Assembly (NCBI RefSeq): GCF_029395355.1
Contig: NZ_CP113913.1
Coordinates: 1,798,001 to 1,862,000, forward strand
DNA: 64,000 bases
Direction: 5' to 3'
Source of the DNA: Bifidobacterium sp. ESL0800
GTDB lineage: Bacteria > Actinomycetota > Actinomycetes > Actinomycetales > Bifidobacteriaceae
Shown in pieces: positions 53,356-61,342 of this stretch (position 1 is its first letter; the number at the start of each line of letters is the position of its first letter). The notes under the pieces are model-generated. The model was not told the DNA's origin, did no database searches, and saw only the letters and a list, made by a program, of their open reading frames with translations. A program made the translations under genes and the position numbers.

Positions 53356-54426
53356 ATGCGTACTTTTGACTATGAGGAATCCGGGCGCAATCTGCTGACG
53401 CCGCAGACCGTGAATCTGCTCAATGCGATTCACGAAGCCAAAGGGCGTCAGAATACCCAGCTGCAAATCAGCCCGGACCTCGCCAAACCACTCGTCAACG
53501 TTGCCCGTATCCAAAGCACCGACGCATCGAACCGCATCGAAGGAATCTCAACCACCAACAAGCGTCTGGCCGGCATTGTCAGCGAAAAAGTGGCACCTCG
53601 AAACCGTGACGAGGAAGAAATCGCAGGCTATCGCGATGTGCTCAATACGATCCACGAAAACTATGCGTACATACCGCTGAAACCGAACGTTATCCTGCAA
53701 CTGCACCGCGACCTCTTCCGGCATACACCACTTGTGTTCGCTGGCCACTGGAAAGACACCGACAATATGATCGTCGAATCCGATGGCAACGGACACGCAA
53801 GAGTGAGGTTCACGCCACCATCATCGCTTCAGACGCCTGATCTCATTGCAGCGGCTTGCGACGATTATTGCAAAGCAAGCGAATCCGGCAACGTTGATTC
53901 CTTATTGCTGACATGCATGTTCGTTTTCGATTTCACCTGCATCCACCCGTTCAATGACGGCAACGGCCGTATGAGCCGACTGCTGACACTGCTTCTGCTC
54001 TATCGTTCTGGTTACGAAATCGGAAAATATATCAGCATCGAACACCTCATTGAGCAAAGCCGCAACACCTATTACGAAGCGCTGGCGGCGAGCACCATCG
54101 GCTGGAACGAAAACACCAATGATTACGCACCGTTCGTCAACTATCTGCTTGGCGTCATTTTGGTCGCCTACCGCCAGTTCGATGAACGAGCCGCAATCGT
54201 AAGCACTTCAGTTTCGCCACACCATCCCGTAACCAAAAAGCAGCGCATCACCGACATTCTCGGCCAAAGCCTCAGCCCGCTCTCCAAAGCCGACATCAAG
54301 CAAACGCTTCCTGACATCAGCACTTCGACCATCGAACGCACACTGAAAACCCTGCTCGACGAAGGTCGAATCCAAAAACTCGGCTCCGGCCGATCCACCA
54401 GATACGTGAGCCTGCATCTTCAATAA
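53356..54426 (+). CDS. Fic-family AMP-transferase with C-terminal HTH
   Basis: A 356-residue Fic protein. HPFNDGNGRMSR starting at His197 is the catalytic motif that transfers AMP or another phosphate-linked group to target hydroxyls. SNRIEG at 58-63, with Glu62, is the inhibitory helix motif S/T-x-x-x-E-G, so this is a class II Fic enzyme kept inactive by its own N-terminus. The last 70 residues (KQRITDILGQSLSPLSKADI, then STIERTLKTLLDEGRIQKLG) look like a winged helix, which may bind the GATGCAGA sites in its own promoter. The ATG at 53356 has no strong ribosome-binding site. Its target is unknown. Confidence 0.88.
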   Translation: MRTFDYEESGRNLLTPQTVNLLNAIHEAKGRQNTQLQISPDLAKPLVNVARIQSTDASNRIEGISTTNKRLAGIVSEKVAPRNRDEEEIAGYRDVLNTIHENYAYIPLKPNVILQLHRDLFRHTPLVFAGHWKDTDNMIVESDGNGHARVRFTPPSSLQTPDLIAAACDDYCKASESGNVDSLLLTCMFVFDFTCIHPFNDGNGRMSRLLTLLLLYRSGYEIGKYISIEHLIEQSRNTYYEALAASTIGWNENTNDYAPFVNYLLGVILVAYRQFDERAAIVSTSVSPHHPVTKKQRITDILGQSLSPLSKADIKQTLPDISTSTIERTLKTLLDEGRIQKLGSGRSTRYVSLHLQ

Positions 54427-54613
54427 AAACGTCGGACTCAGCTCAATCGAAGATGCCGCGTAGACAACCAGAAAACGACATCCAAGCACTATCTGGCTAA
54501 CACGATTCGCCCCTGCTCCTCGTAGACCCATGCCGCCTAAAAATCAAACGTTGCAGGTGGCGCAAATGTTGCCGATATACGACGATGAGACTTATCTCAC
54601 ACATAGCGCAAAA

Positions 54614-54649
54614 AGCCCGATATTTCAAGCCTTTTGGCGATATTGGGCT
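54614..54649. terminator. Hairpin in the Fic/dps gap
   Basis: AGCCCGATAT (54614-54623) pairs with ATATTGGGCT (54640-54649) with one G-T pair. It lacks a T tract. The remaining 54427-54727 sequence holds no gene that I can support. Confidence 0.4.
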
Positions 54650-54727
54650 ACTGATGAATTTCTGTGTCCAATATCATAAATGGCTAGAATGGAAACCAGC
54701 AATTGTCCCCAACGAAAGGAAACAATT

Positions 54728-55225
54728 ATGGCAGATGAATTTTTGAGCCCTGGCATCGATCAGGCAGCATCCGACAAGGTCGTCTCGATCCTGCAGAACC
54801 GTTTGGCGCAGGAGGAAGAGGCCTCGCTGATCTTGAAGCACGCGCACTGGAACGTCGCGGGCCCGAGCTTCATCGGCGTGCACGAAATGATCGACCCCGA
54901 GGTTGACGCCGTGCGCAACATGGCCGACGAGACCGCGGAACGCATCGCCACCCTCGGCGGCAGCGCCGAAGGCACCCCGGAGTCCATCATCAGCAACCGC
55001 ACCTGGAGCGAATTCAAGCTCATGGGCCGCCAGAACACCCAGGATTATCTGAAGGCACTGGTCGACTACTACAGCGACTTCATTATCGCCGAGCGCAAGG
55101 CCTACGAGGAGCTCGATCCGATCGACGTCATCAGCTCCAACATCATGCAGGACCATGTGCAGGAACTCGAACACTTCAACTGGTTCATGAACAGCCACCT
55201 GATCGAAGAGACCCCGCACGCCTGA
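54728..55225 (+). CDS. dps: Dps-type ferritin-like DNA-protection protein
   Basis: A 165-residue Dps/ferritin-like protein. HAHWNVAGPSFIGVHEMIDP carries the first ferroxidase His, and ETAERIATLGG carries the partner acidic residues. Dps assembles into twelve-subunit shells that store iron using peroxide, so it would work alongside ahpC and the feo genes. AAAGGA seven bases before ATG 54728 decides against the longer frame from 54680. It is probably transcribed alone. Confidence 0.93.
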   Translation: MADEFLSPGIDQAASDKVVSILQNRLAQEEEASLILKHAHWNVAGPSFIGVHEMIDPEVDAVRNMADETAERIATLGGSAEGTPESIISNRTWSEFKLMGRQNTQDYLKALVDYYSDFIIAERKAYEELDPIDVISSNIMQDHVQELEHFNWFMNSHLIEETPHA

Positions 55226-55371
55226 GCTTTGGGGCTGTTCGGTTTCGTTCCGCGATGAGCGCATCACCGCATTCGCATGAAACCTGGCGAACTCCAATAA
55301 CCAATAAGCGCGCCGTCATCCATTCCAATATGGGTGGCGGCGCACTTTTATGTCAACTATCAAATCTCGTT

Positions 55372-56199
55372 TCAGCTCTCGCGATAGACGCGTTGGGCGG
55401 AAGCCTGGGCGCGCGGGCGCACCACAATCGAATCGATATCCACGCTGTCGGGCAGGTCAAGTGCCCACTCGATGCACTCGGCGATGTCGTCGCCGGTCAG
55501 CGGACTCGGCACCCCAGCGTAGACCGCGTCGGCCTTGGCCTGGTCGCCGTGGAAGCGATTGAGCGAGAACTCCTCGGTCTCGACCATGCCGGGGGAGACG
55601 TCGATGACGCGCAGCGGCTGGCCAACCTGCTCGAAGCGCAACGTCTGAGCCAGCACGCGCTCGGCCGACTTCACGCCGCAATATCCGCCGCCGCCTTCGT
55701 AAGGCTCGATGCCTGCCGTCGAGGAAACGACGACGACCGTGCCGCCGCCAGGAGCCGCCTTGAGCGCCGGCAGCAGTTTCTGGGTGATGCGCAGCGTGCC
55801 GAGCACATTGACGTCATACATTTTGCGCCAATCCTCGACGCTGCATTCCTCGATCGGATCCTGCCCGATGGCGCCGCCGGCACAGTTGACCAGCGCCTTC
55901 ACCGGCCCGCCGCGCAAAATCCTCGTGACCGCGGCTTGCGTCGAGACTTCGTTGGTCACGTCACACACCACGTATTCGCAGGCGTCACCAAGCTGGTCGG
56001 AAAGCTCGATGAGCTTGTCACGCCTACGCGCGAGCGCCACAACCTTCCAACCGGCCGAAGCAAGTTGCAGCGCGGTCGCACGCCCGATGCCGCTGGATGC
56101 GCCCGTCACCACCGCCCGCTTTGACGTGACGGTGTTTCCAAGCCGAATCTCGGATTTTCCTTCGTTTTCCGCCGTATTGCCGGCCAACGTTCCCACCAT
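55372..56199 (-). CDS. Short-chain dehydrogenase/reductase
   Basis: A 275-residue classical SDR. The NAD(P) motif is VVTGASSGIGRATALQL, the catalytic Ser lies in VVSSTAG, and the catalytic Tyr-Lys pair is YCGVKSA; NCAGG is the expected NNAG variant. The best match is the NADP-linked serine/3-hydroxy acid dehydrogenase (YdfG-like) group, but the substrate is not certain. GGAGG six bases before ATG 56199 fixes the start; the frame is open to 56265. Confidence 0.88.
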   Translation of the reverse strand: MVGTLAGNTAENEGKSEIRLGNTVTSKRAVVTGASSGIGRATALQLASAGWKVVALARRRDKLIELSDQLGDACEYVVCDVTNEVSTQAAVTRILRGGPVKALVNCAGGAIGQDPIEECSVEDWRKMYDVNVLGTLRITQKLLPALKAAPGGGTVVVVSSTAGIEPYEGGGGYCGVKSAERVLAQTLRFEQVGQPLRVIDVSPGMVETEEFSLNRFHGDQAKADAVYAGVPSPLTGDDIAECIEWALDLPDSVDIDSIVVRPRAQASAQRVYRES

Positions 56200-56589
56200 T
56201 GAGAACCTCCTCGCTGCCCTTCCGAGCCGCCATATGCCATGTCGCCGCGTCGCCGAGGCGGCCATATTTCACTATCAACGCTACCGCAAAATACGTCGCT
56301 TGGCCCTCAGCAAGGCCCATAAAAATGCACAAATATTACGAGAATTCGAAATGCTCAATGTCAACGATGTACATGGCCCATGAATTCGCGTTTCAATACC
56401 AACGTTGCCGTCACAGGACACGTCAAATTCAATTCCCGAGAACATAACGTCAGACGCACAACCACGGCATCCGGAATCGCCTTTACGCACATCAGGACTC
56501 ACGCTAAACGCGCGGCCGCTAAAAGATATATCACATGAATTCCAAGCAGTTGCTCCCGGCCACCACGCATGAGTACGTATCAGCTCCAA
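56200..56589. other. Intergenic region between two minus-strand genes
   Basis: About 390 bases without a supported gene. It should hold the SDR promoter and the end of the metallopeptidase transcript, but I see no clear hairpin. Confidence 0.4.
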
Positions 56590-57186
56590 TCACCACACCA
56601 TTTCGCGGTTCAGATCGCGCCGCAAAGCCCGCCAATTCGGCAGGTAGACATCCATCCGCCGCTGAAATTCGACACCGTGTCCGTTTGCCCACAGATGCGT
56701 CATTTCATGGACCAAAACGTACTCAAGAAAGCGCGGATCCATCAGCCCAAGCTGCAGATTGAGCCGAATCCGACCGGTCGCAGGGGTGCAGGATCCCCAG
56801 CGCGAAGTCATCAGCCGCAGGGTGATATGCGTCGGCTTGCGCCCGATCACCGGCTCCCAGCGCCGAAGCAGCACGGGCAATTGCGCGTCGATATTGGCTT
56901 TCGCCGCGCGCTTCCGCTCGTCCGTCCATTCAAAAGAGGGGGACACAGCTTTCTCGGCTATTGCTTTTCTTTGCCGTTCGATCCAGTCCCGGCGTTCCCG
57001 CACGAACGCCGCAATTTTCACGTCGCTCATTCTCGCCGGAGCGCTTACCTCGATCGTGCCGGCCGGCGGCTTGATCCGCAGATACATATTGCGCATGGTT
57101 TTGCGGGTCACGCTGACGTCCATGTCATCGACACGCAGCACGGTGCGCGAAACGGTTTTGGCTTTCTGGCGGCGTCGATAAGGCAT
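56590..57186 (-). CDS. YgjP-like (DUF45/M48) zinc metallopeptidase-fold protein
   Basis: A 198-residue protein of the YgjP/DUF45 family. The zinc-binding motif is YVLVHEMTHLWANGHGVEF, with HExxH and a third His six residues on. Upstream, RWGSCTPATGRIRLNLQL is the other family block. A basic N-terminus (YRRRQKAK) is not conserved. Related E. coli YgjP has been described as a pyrophosphatase; whether this member acts on peptides or nucleotides is not clear. It probably starts at ATG 57186. Confidence 0.85.
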   Translation of the reverse strand: MPYRRRQKAKTVSRTVLRVDDMDVSVTRKTMRNMYLRIKPPAGTIEVSAPARMSDVKIAAFVRERRDWIERQRKAIAEKAVSPSFEWTDERKRAAKANIDAQLPVLLRRWEPVIGRKPTHITLRLMTSRWGSCTPATGRIRLNLQLGLMDPRFLEYVLVHEMTHLWANGHGVEFQRRMDVYLPNWRALRRDLNREMVW

Positions 57187-57263
57187 ACCCGCATTGTCTC
57201 GCGTGCGATTGACCGGAATCTTTATATCTTCAACAAATGTTCACGACACGCAACGCTGCCGGG

Positions 57264-57291
57264 TTGACTATCGGCACTCAGATGGTAAACT
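57264..57291 (+). promoter_or_regulatory. tRNA promoter
   Basis: TTGACT (57264-57269), a 16-base spacer and TAAACT (57286-57291) lie about 32 bases before the tRNA-Ile gene. Confidence 0.7.
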
Positions 57292-57322
57292 ATCTCTTTG
57301 TACGTCTCAAGACGTGCTGATT

Positions 57323-57396
57323 GGGCCCGTAGCTCAGCTGGTTAGAGCGCATCCCTGATAAGGATGAGGTCGGAGGTTCAAGTCCTCCCGGGCCCA
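57323..57396 (+). tRNA. tRNA-Ile (GAT)
   Basis: A full cloverleaf of 74 bases: acceptor GGGCCCG/CGGGCCC, D stem GCTC/GAGC, anticodon loop CTGATAA (anticodon GAT), and T arm GGAGG-TTCAAGT-CCTCC. The CCA end is not encoded, so cca (also in this window) is needed. Confidence 0.97.
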
Positions 57397-57454
57397 CGCA
57401 AGATTCCTGCTTTTCAATCCAAACAAGATTAACAGTGAGAATCGTTGTGTTTCT

Positions 57455-57527
57455 GGGGCTATGGCGCAGCTGGTAGCGCATCTGCTTTGCAAGCAGAGGG
57501 TCGCCGGTTCGAACCCGGCTAGCTCCA
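57455..57527 (+). tRNA. tRNA-Ala (TGC)
   Basis: A 73-base cloverleaf: acceptor GGGGCTA/TAGCTCC, anticodon loop TTTGCAA (anticodon TGC), T arm GCCGG-TTCGAAC-CCGGC. It lies 58 bases after tRNA-Ile, probably in one transcript. The CCA end is not encoded. Confidence 0.97.
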
Positions 57528-57610
57528 CTTCAGATTGATATAGCTAATAGTTTAAAAGGAAAATATTGGCTAATACGCTGAACCGTTATTCCCACTTTTT
57601 ATTCTCAATT

Positions 57611-57657
57611 ATTCCGTATTATGCCAAATCAAAGAGCATTTTGGAATAATATGGAAT
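57611..57657. repeat. Inverted repeat before feoA
   Basis: ATTCCGTATTAT (57611-57622) pairs with ATAATATGGAAT (57646-57657), with one G-T. It may terminate the tRNA transcript or regulate feo. The surrounding 57528-57786 is AT-rich and has no gene. I see no clear iron-box motif. Confidence 0.4.
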
Positions 57658-57786
57658 ACTTCTACTGAATCTCATAACATAGCCGCTACTAATGATTTCT
57701 TAACTTTCTGTTCCTGATGTCAATAAATATTGAGATTTTCGCGAAAAACCTTTACTCGGCGCGGGTAATGAACTAAGGTCCAATGT

Positions 57787-58026
57787 ATGGCTGAAACGTT
57801 GCGAACCTGCCCGCTCGGGGTCGAGGTGGAGATATGCAGGATGGATTTCGAGGCCCGCAGCCGCTTTAGGCTGGGCGAGCTCGGGTTCCGCTTGCACGAG
57901 CCGATTCGCGTGATCCAGAAGGCGATGTTCGGCGGTTGCGTGGTCGCGCACGGCGGCGAACGCATCGCGATCGACGGGGCCACCGCGCGTCATATTTTCG
58001 TGTCCCCTCGAACGCAACGTTTATAG
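57787..58026 (+). CDS. feoA: Ferrous iron transport protein A
   Basis: A 79-residue FeoA with an SH3-like fold: LGELGFRLHEPIRVIQKA and GCVVAHGGERIAIDGATARHI match the family. It assists FeoB in ferrous iron uptake. AAGG lies four bases before the ATG. feoB follows 39 bases later, in the usual operon. Confidence 0.92.
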   Translation: MAETLRTCPLGVEVEICRMDFEARSRFRLGELGFRLHEPIRVIQKAMFGGCVVAHGGERIAIDGATARHIFVSPRTQRL

Positions 58027-58065
58027 TATTAAGTAGTAATTATCGGCGAAATTTGGCGGGCGAAT

Positions 58066-60852
58066 ATGGACAAGACGACTACGGCCACATCACCCGCGGA
58101 AAACCTTGGCAACGAAGCAATAGCACCCGGCAACGAATGCGACAGGCGCAATAGCCACAACGATATGAACAGTTTCGACAATACCGGGCAAATTAAAAAA
58201 CACAATAGCCGCAACGAAGCAAACGCTTCCAGCAGCACCGTCAGAACCAACAATGCGAATAATCTCAGTGACACAAACCATTTGAACGACCCGGATCTGA
58301 TGCCGGAACCGGCGGATTGCTGCGGTTCAGGTGGATCCGTCAGCGGGCCCGAAGGCGGGCATGGTGCCAACGACGTTGCAAGCAAAGGCGAGAATTACGC
58401 GGAACACGGCGGGCATGGTATCGATAGATTTACTGATGACGGCGGGCATGGCGGCCACGGCGGGCATCATCATCGGCGCGGGCTTGCGGTGTTGTTGCCG
58501 CAACGTCACGGCCACAGCCACAACCACAGCCACCAGCATCACGGCGACGGCACCGACGATATGGCCGGTATGAGCATGACGGGCATGCACGGCGGCACCG
58601 GCAAACCTGCACACGCCAACCCGCGCATCGTCTTCGTCGGCAACCCGAACGTCGGCAAATCAACGCTGTTCAACGCGGTACTCGGCGCCAGCGCGACGGT
58701 GATGAACGCGCCGGGAACCACGGTTTTGGTGGAATCCGGCAGCTTGGAACGCAGCGACGCCGCCACCGGCAAGCACGAGCGCTGGGACTTCATCGATACC
58801 CCGGGCACCACTTCGCTCGACGCCTACAGTCCCGACGAGCAGGTCGCGGGGGAGGCGGCGATGGGCCGTCGCAGCTATGCGAAGCCCGATGTCATCGTCT
58901 TTACGTTCAACGCGACCTCACCCTCAAAATCGTATTACCTTTTGAGTCAGCTGATGGATCTGGGATTCCCCATCATCATCGCCGTGACCATGCTCGACCT
59001 GGCGGAAAAGCAGGATTCACCAATCACCTTACAGCGGCTCAAGCGCACACTTGACGGCATCCCGATGGTCCGCGTCGACGGTCGCACGGGCGTTGGCAAG
59101 GCCGAATTATTAGACACCATATCGGCGACCTTGACCGAAATCAAAGCAGCAGCAGAGCAGAGGCATGCGGCAGAGAAACCAGACAATGCCATAAACGCCT
59201 CTCAGCCGGATGCTGAAACCGACGAAACCACACGACAAACCGCGACAAAAGCGGCCAAACAAACGGTAATCGAGGCTGCGCATAAAGCTTCAGAAGTCGT
59301 AGAAGCCACACTCGCCAAAGCGGAAAATGCGACACCCTCTTTGGACGATGGCGGAGCAGATGTTTCCCGCGAGATTCACGTGCAGCTGACGCCGACGCCG
59401 GTCACCAGCATCCCGGCGCCGACAGCGAGCGCCACGCAGGAGGAAGTCTCACAGTGGGTGCGCGCAACTTCCGACGAACGCTTCGAGTGGATCGCGGCCA
59501 AGCTGCGGGAAATCAACAAAAACCTGCCCAAGGGCGCGGCGGCCGCAGCGAACCGCGAGACACCATCCGACAAGCTTGACCGCGTGCTGCTGCACCCGGC
59601 CATCGGCATCGTCGTTTTCCTGGTGACCATGTTCCTCGTCTTCGAAGCGACCACCACGCTCGCCGGCCCGCTGCAGGACTGGTTCGACGTCACGCTGCGC
59701 GGCTGGTGCACCGACGGCATCGCCTGGATCTTCACCGCCATCGCCGGCAAGGGAGCGCTCGACGGCTGGCTCTATTCGCTGGTGGTCGACGGGTTCCTGA
59801 ACGGCGCGATCACAGTGTGCACGTTCATCCCGCCGATGGGCATCATGTTCATCATCCTCTCTCTGCTCGAGGATTCGGGCTATCTGGCGCGCGCGGCGTT
59901 CGTAATGGACCGTGCGATGCGCATGGTCGGCCTCGACGGCCGCGCCTTTCTGCCGTTGGTGGTCGGCTTCGGCTGCAACCTGCCCGCGTTGGCCTCAACG
60001 CGCACGCTGCCGGACTCGCGGCAACGTCTCCTAACCGGCCTGCTGATTCCCTTCACGTCCTGCTCCGCGCGACTGAGCGTCTACGTCGTGCTCGCCTACG
60101 CATTTTTCGGCAAGTTCGCAGGATTGGCCATTTTCCTGATGTACGTCAGCTCCATCGCCATTATCCTCGCAGTCGGCTTTGCGTTGCGCAAGACGCAGTT
60201 CAGGGACCTCAAAACTCAGCCGTTCGCCATGGAACTACCGCCCTACCAGATGCCACGGCTGCTGCAACTGCTGAAGTCGGTGCTGCAGCGCCTTTGGTCG
60301 TTCATCACCGGCGCGAGCTCCGTCATCGTCTCGATGCTCATCGTCGTGTGGATTCTCTCGGCCATTCCCGTCTCGGCGGGAGCGGCCGGCGCAGCCAATC
60401 CCAACACCTTCGGCCACGTCGACAGGGTGGAGAATTCCGTATTCGGCGCGGCTTCATCGGCCATCGCGCCTATCTTCAAGCCGGCCGGTTTCGACGATTG
60501 GCATGCGGCCTCGGCGCTGGTCACCGGCTTCGTGGCCAAGGAGGTCGTGGTCGGCTCGCTTTCGCAGAGCTATGCCATCAATGATTCCGGCGATCAATCC
60601 GAGCAGGCACAGGGCCAGGGGAGTCTCGGCCAGGCCGTGCACGAGAGCTTTGAGAAGTCCAGCGACGGGCACCCCAACGCCGCGGCCGCAGCCTTCATGA
60701 TCTTCATCCTCGCTTATACCCCTTGCTTGGCGACAGTGGCCGAAATGAAACGGCAATATGGAATGAAAACCGCGCTGCAATCGGTGGCGACAGGCCTGAT
60801 AGTGGCCTATATTCTTGCCATTATCGTCTTCCAAGTCGGGCGATTATTATGA
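58066..60852 (+). CDS. feoB: Ferrous iron transporter B with His-rich N-terminal extension
   Basis: A 928-residue FeoB. The GTPase domain begins at residue 192 (GNPNVGKST, G1), with DTPGTTS as G3; the G4 position reads TMLD. The membrane domain (residues about 520-920) carries FIPPMGIMFIILSLLEDSGYLAR and GCNLPALASTR, the gate motifs. Two parts are unusual. First, about 185 extra residues before the G domain, with His-rich runs around residues 110-180 (for example HGHSHNHSHQHHGDG), which should bind metal. Second, a long Ala/Thr-rich linker of roughly 100 residues between the GTPase and membrane domains. It overlaps the next gene by four bases (ATGA). Confidence 0.92.
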   Translation: MDKTTTATSPAENLGNEAIAPGNECDRRNSHNDMNSFDNTGQIKKHNSRNEANASSSTVRTNNANNLSDTNHLNDPDLMPEPADCCGSGGSVSGPEGGHGANDVASKGENYAEHGGHGIDRFTDDGGHGGHGGHHHRRGLAVLLPQRHGHSHNHSHQHHGDGTDDMAGMSMTGMHGGTGKPAHANPRIVFVGNPNVGKSTLFNAVLGASATVMNAPGTTVLVESGSLERSDAATGKHERWDFIDTPGTTSLDAYSPDEQVAGEAAMGRRSYAKPDVIVFTFNATSPSKSYYLLSQLMDLGFPIIIAVTMLDLAEKQDSPITLQRLKRTLDGIPMVRVDGRTGVGKAELLDTISATLTEIKAAAEQRHAAEKPDNAINASQPDAETDETTRQTATKAAKQTVIEAAHKASEVVEATLAKAENATPSLDDGGADVSREIHVQLTPTPVTSIPAPTASATQEEVSQWVRATSDERFEWIAAKLREINKNLPKGAAAAANRETPSDKLDRVLLHPAIGIVVFLVTMFLVFEATTTLAGPLQDWFDVTLRGWCTDGIAWIFTAIAGKGALDGWLYSLVVDGFLNGAITVCTFIPPMGIMFIILSLLEDSGYLARAAFVMDRAMRMVGLDGRAFLPLVVGFGCNLPALASTRTLPDSRQRLLTGLLIPFTSCSARLSVYVVLAYAFFGKFAGLAIFLMYVSSIAIILAVGFALRKTQFRDLKTQPFAMELPPYQMPRLLQLLKSVLQRLWSFITGASSVIVSMLIVVWILSAIPVSAGAAGAANPNTFGHVDRVENSVFGAASSAIAPIFKPAGFDDWHAASALVTGFVAKEVVVGSLSQSYAINDSGDQSEQAQGQGSLGQAVHESFEKSSDGHPNAAAAAFMIFILAYTPCLATVAEMKRQYGMKTALQSVATGLIVAYILAIIVFQVGRLL

Positions 60853-61259
60853 GCGCGACGCCGTCGGGGTTCCGTAAGACCGCAAAACCCACGGATTCAT
60901 TCATTGCGGAGCCTCGTGACGCAAAAACAGCAAACGCGAAAAGCATCTCCACCAGCCGGCCAGCCTATTCGACACCGATTACCAAGCAAATCGTCGACGA
61001 ACTCACTCACGGCCGCACACCGCGTATGGTGGCGGACAAGCTGGGCCTGCCGCTTGACTTCGTGAACCTGGCGATCGAACGCGAGCGCTGTGCCGGCCGC
61101 CTCGATATCTACGACCTGCGTTCCTGCAACTCCACAACGGGCGACGGCTGTAACCCCGACCCGAAATCACTGGTCTGCGCCGGCTGTCCGATTCTCCCTG
61201 CCGCCATCCGCCGTCGCCAATCCCTCTTCGGCCGGCTCAAAGCAAAGTTGCACAAATAA
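60849..61259 (+). CDS. FeoC-like winged-helix protein with four cysteines
   Basis: A 136-residue protein whose start overlaps the feoB stop (ATGA), so it is translationally coupled. After a basic, low-complexity N-terminus, PITKQIVDELTHGRTPRMVA, then LPLDFVNLAIERERCAGRLD, fits a winged helix of the FeoC type. The C-terminal part has CNSTTGDGCNPDPKSLVC then AGC, a four-cysteine cluster spaced C-x7-C-x8-C-x2-C, which could bind an iron-sulfur cluster or zinc. FeoC proteins modulate FeoB. The assignment relies on position and fold rather than strong sequence identity. Confidence 0.75.
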   Translation: MSATPSGFRKTAKPTDSFIAEPRDAKTANAKSISTSRPAYSTPITKQIVDELTHGRTPRMVADKLGLPLDFVNLAIERERCAGRLDIYDLRSCNSTTGDGCNPDPKSLVCAGCPILPAAIRRRQSLFGRLKAKLHK

Positions 61260-61262
61260 AAG

Positions 61263-61298
61263 CGGGATAGTAAGAACACTTGAATTCCTACCATCCCG
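61263..61298. terminator. Hairpin between feo operon and surface protein gene
   Basis: CGGGAT (61263-61268) pairs with ATCCCG (61293-61298), with further imperfect pairing inside. It lies between two convergent transcripts. Confidence 0.5.
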
Positions 61299-61342
61299 AT
61301 TTCGTGTTCAGCGCGTTCTGCCGTTACCAGCATGACACCCCG

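Noticed and set aside
57323..57786. Integration site of a mobile element at the tRNA genes
   Set aside because: There is no integrase gene, and I found no second copy of a tRNA end further downstream in the window.
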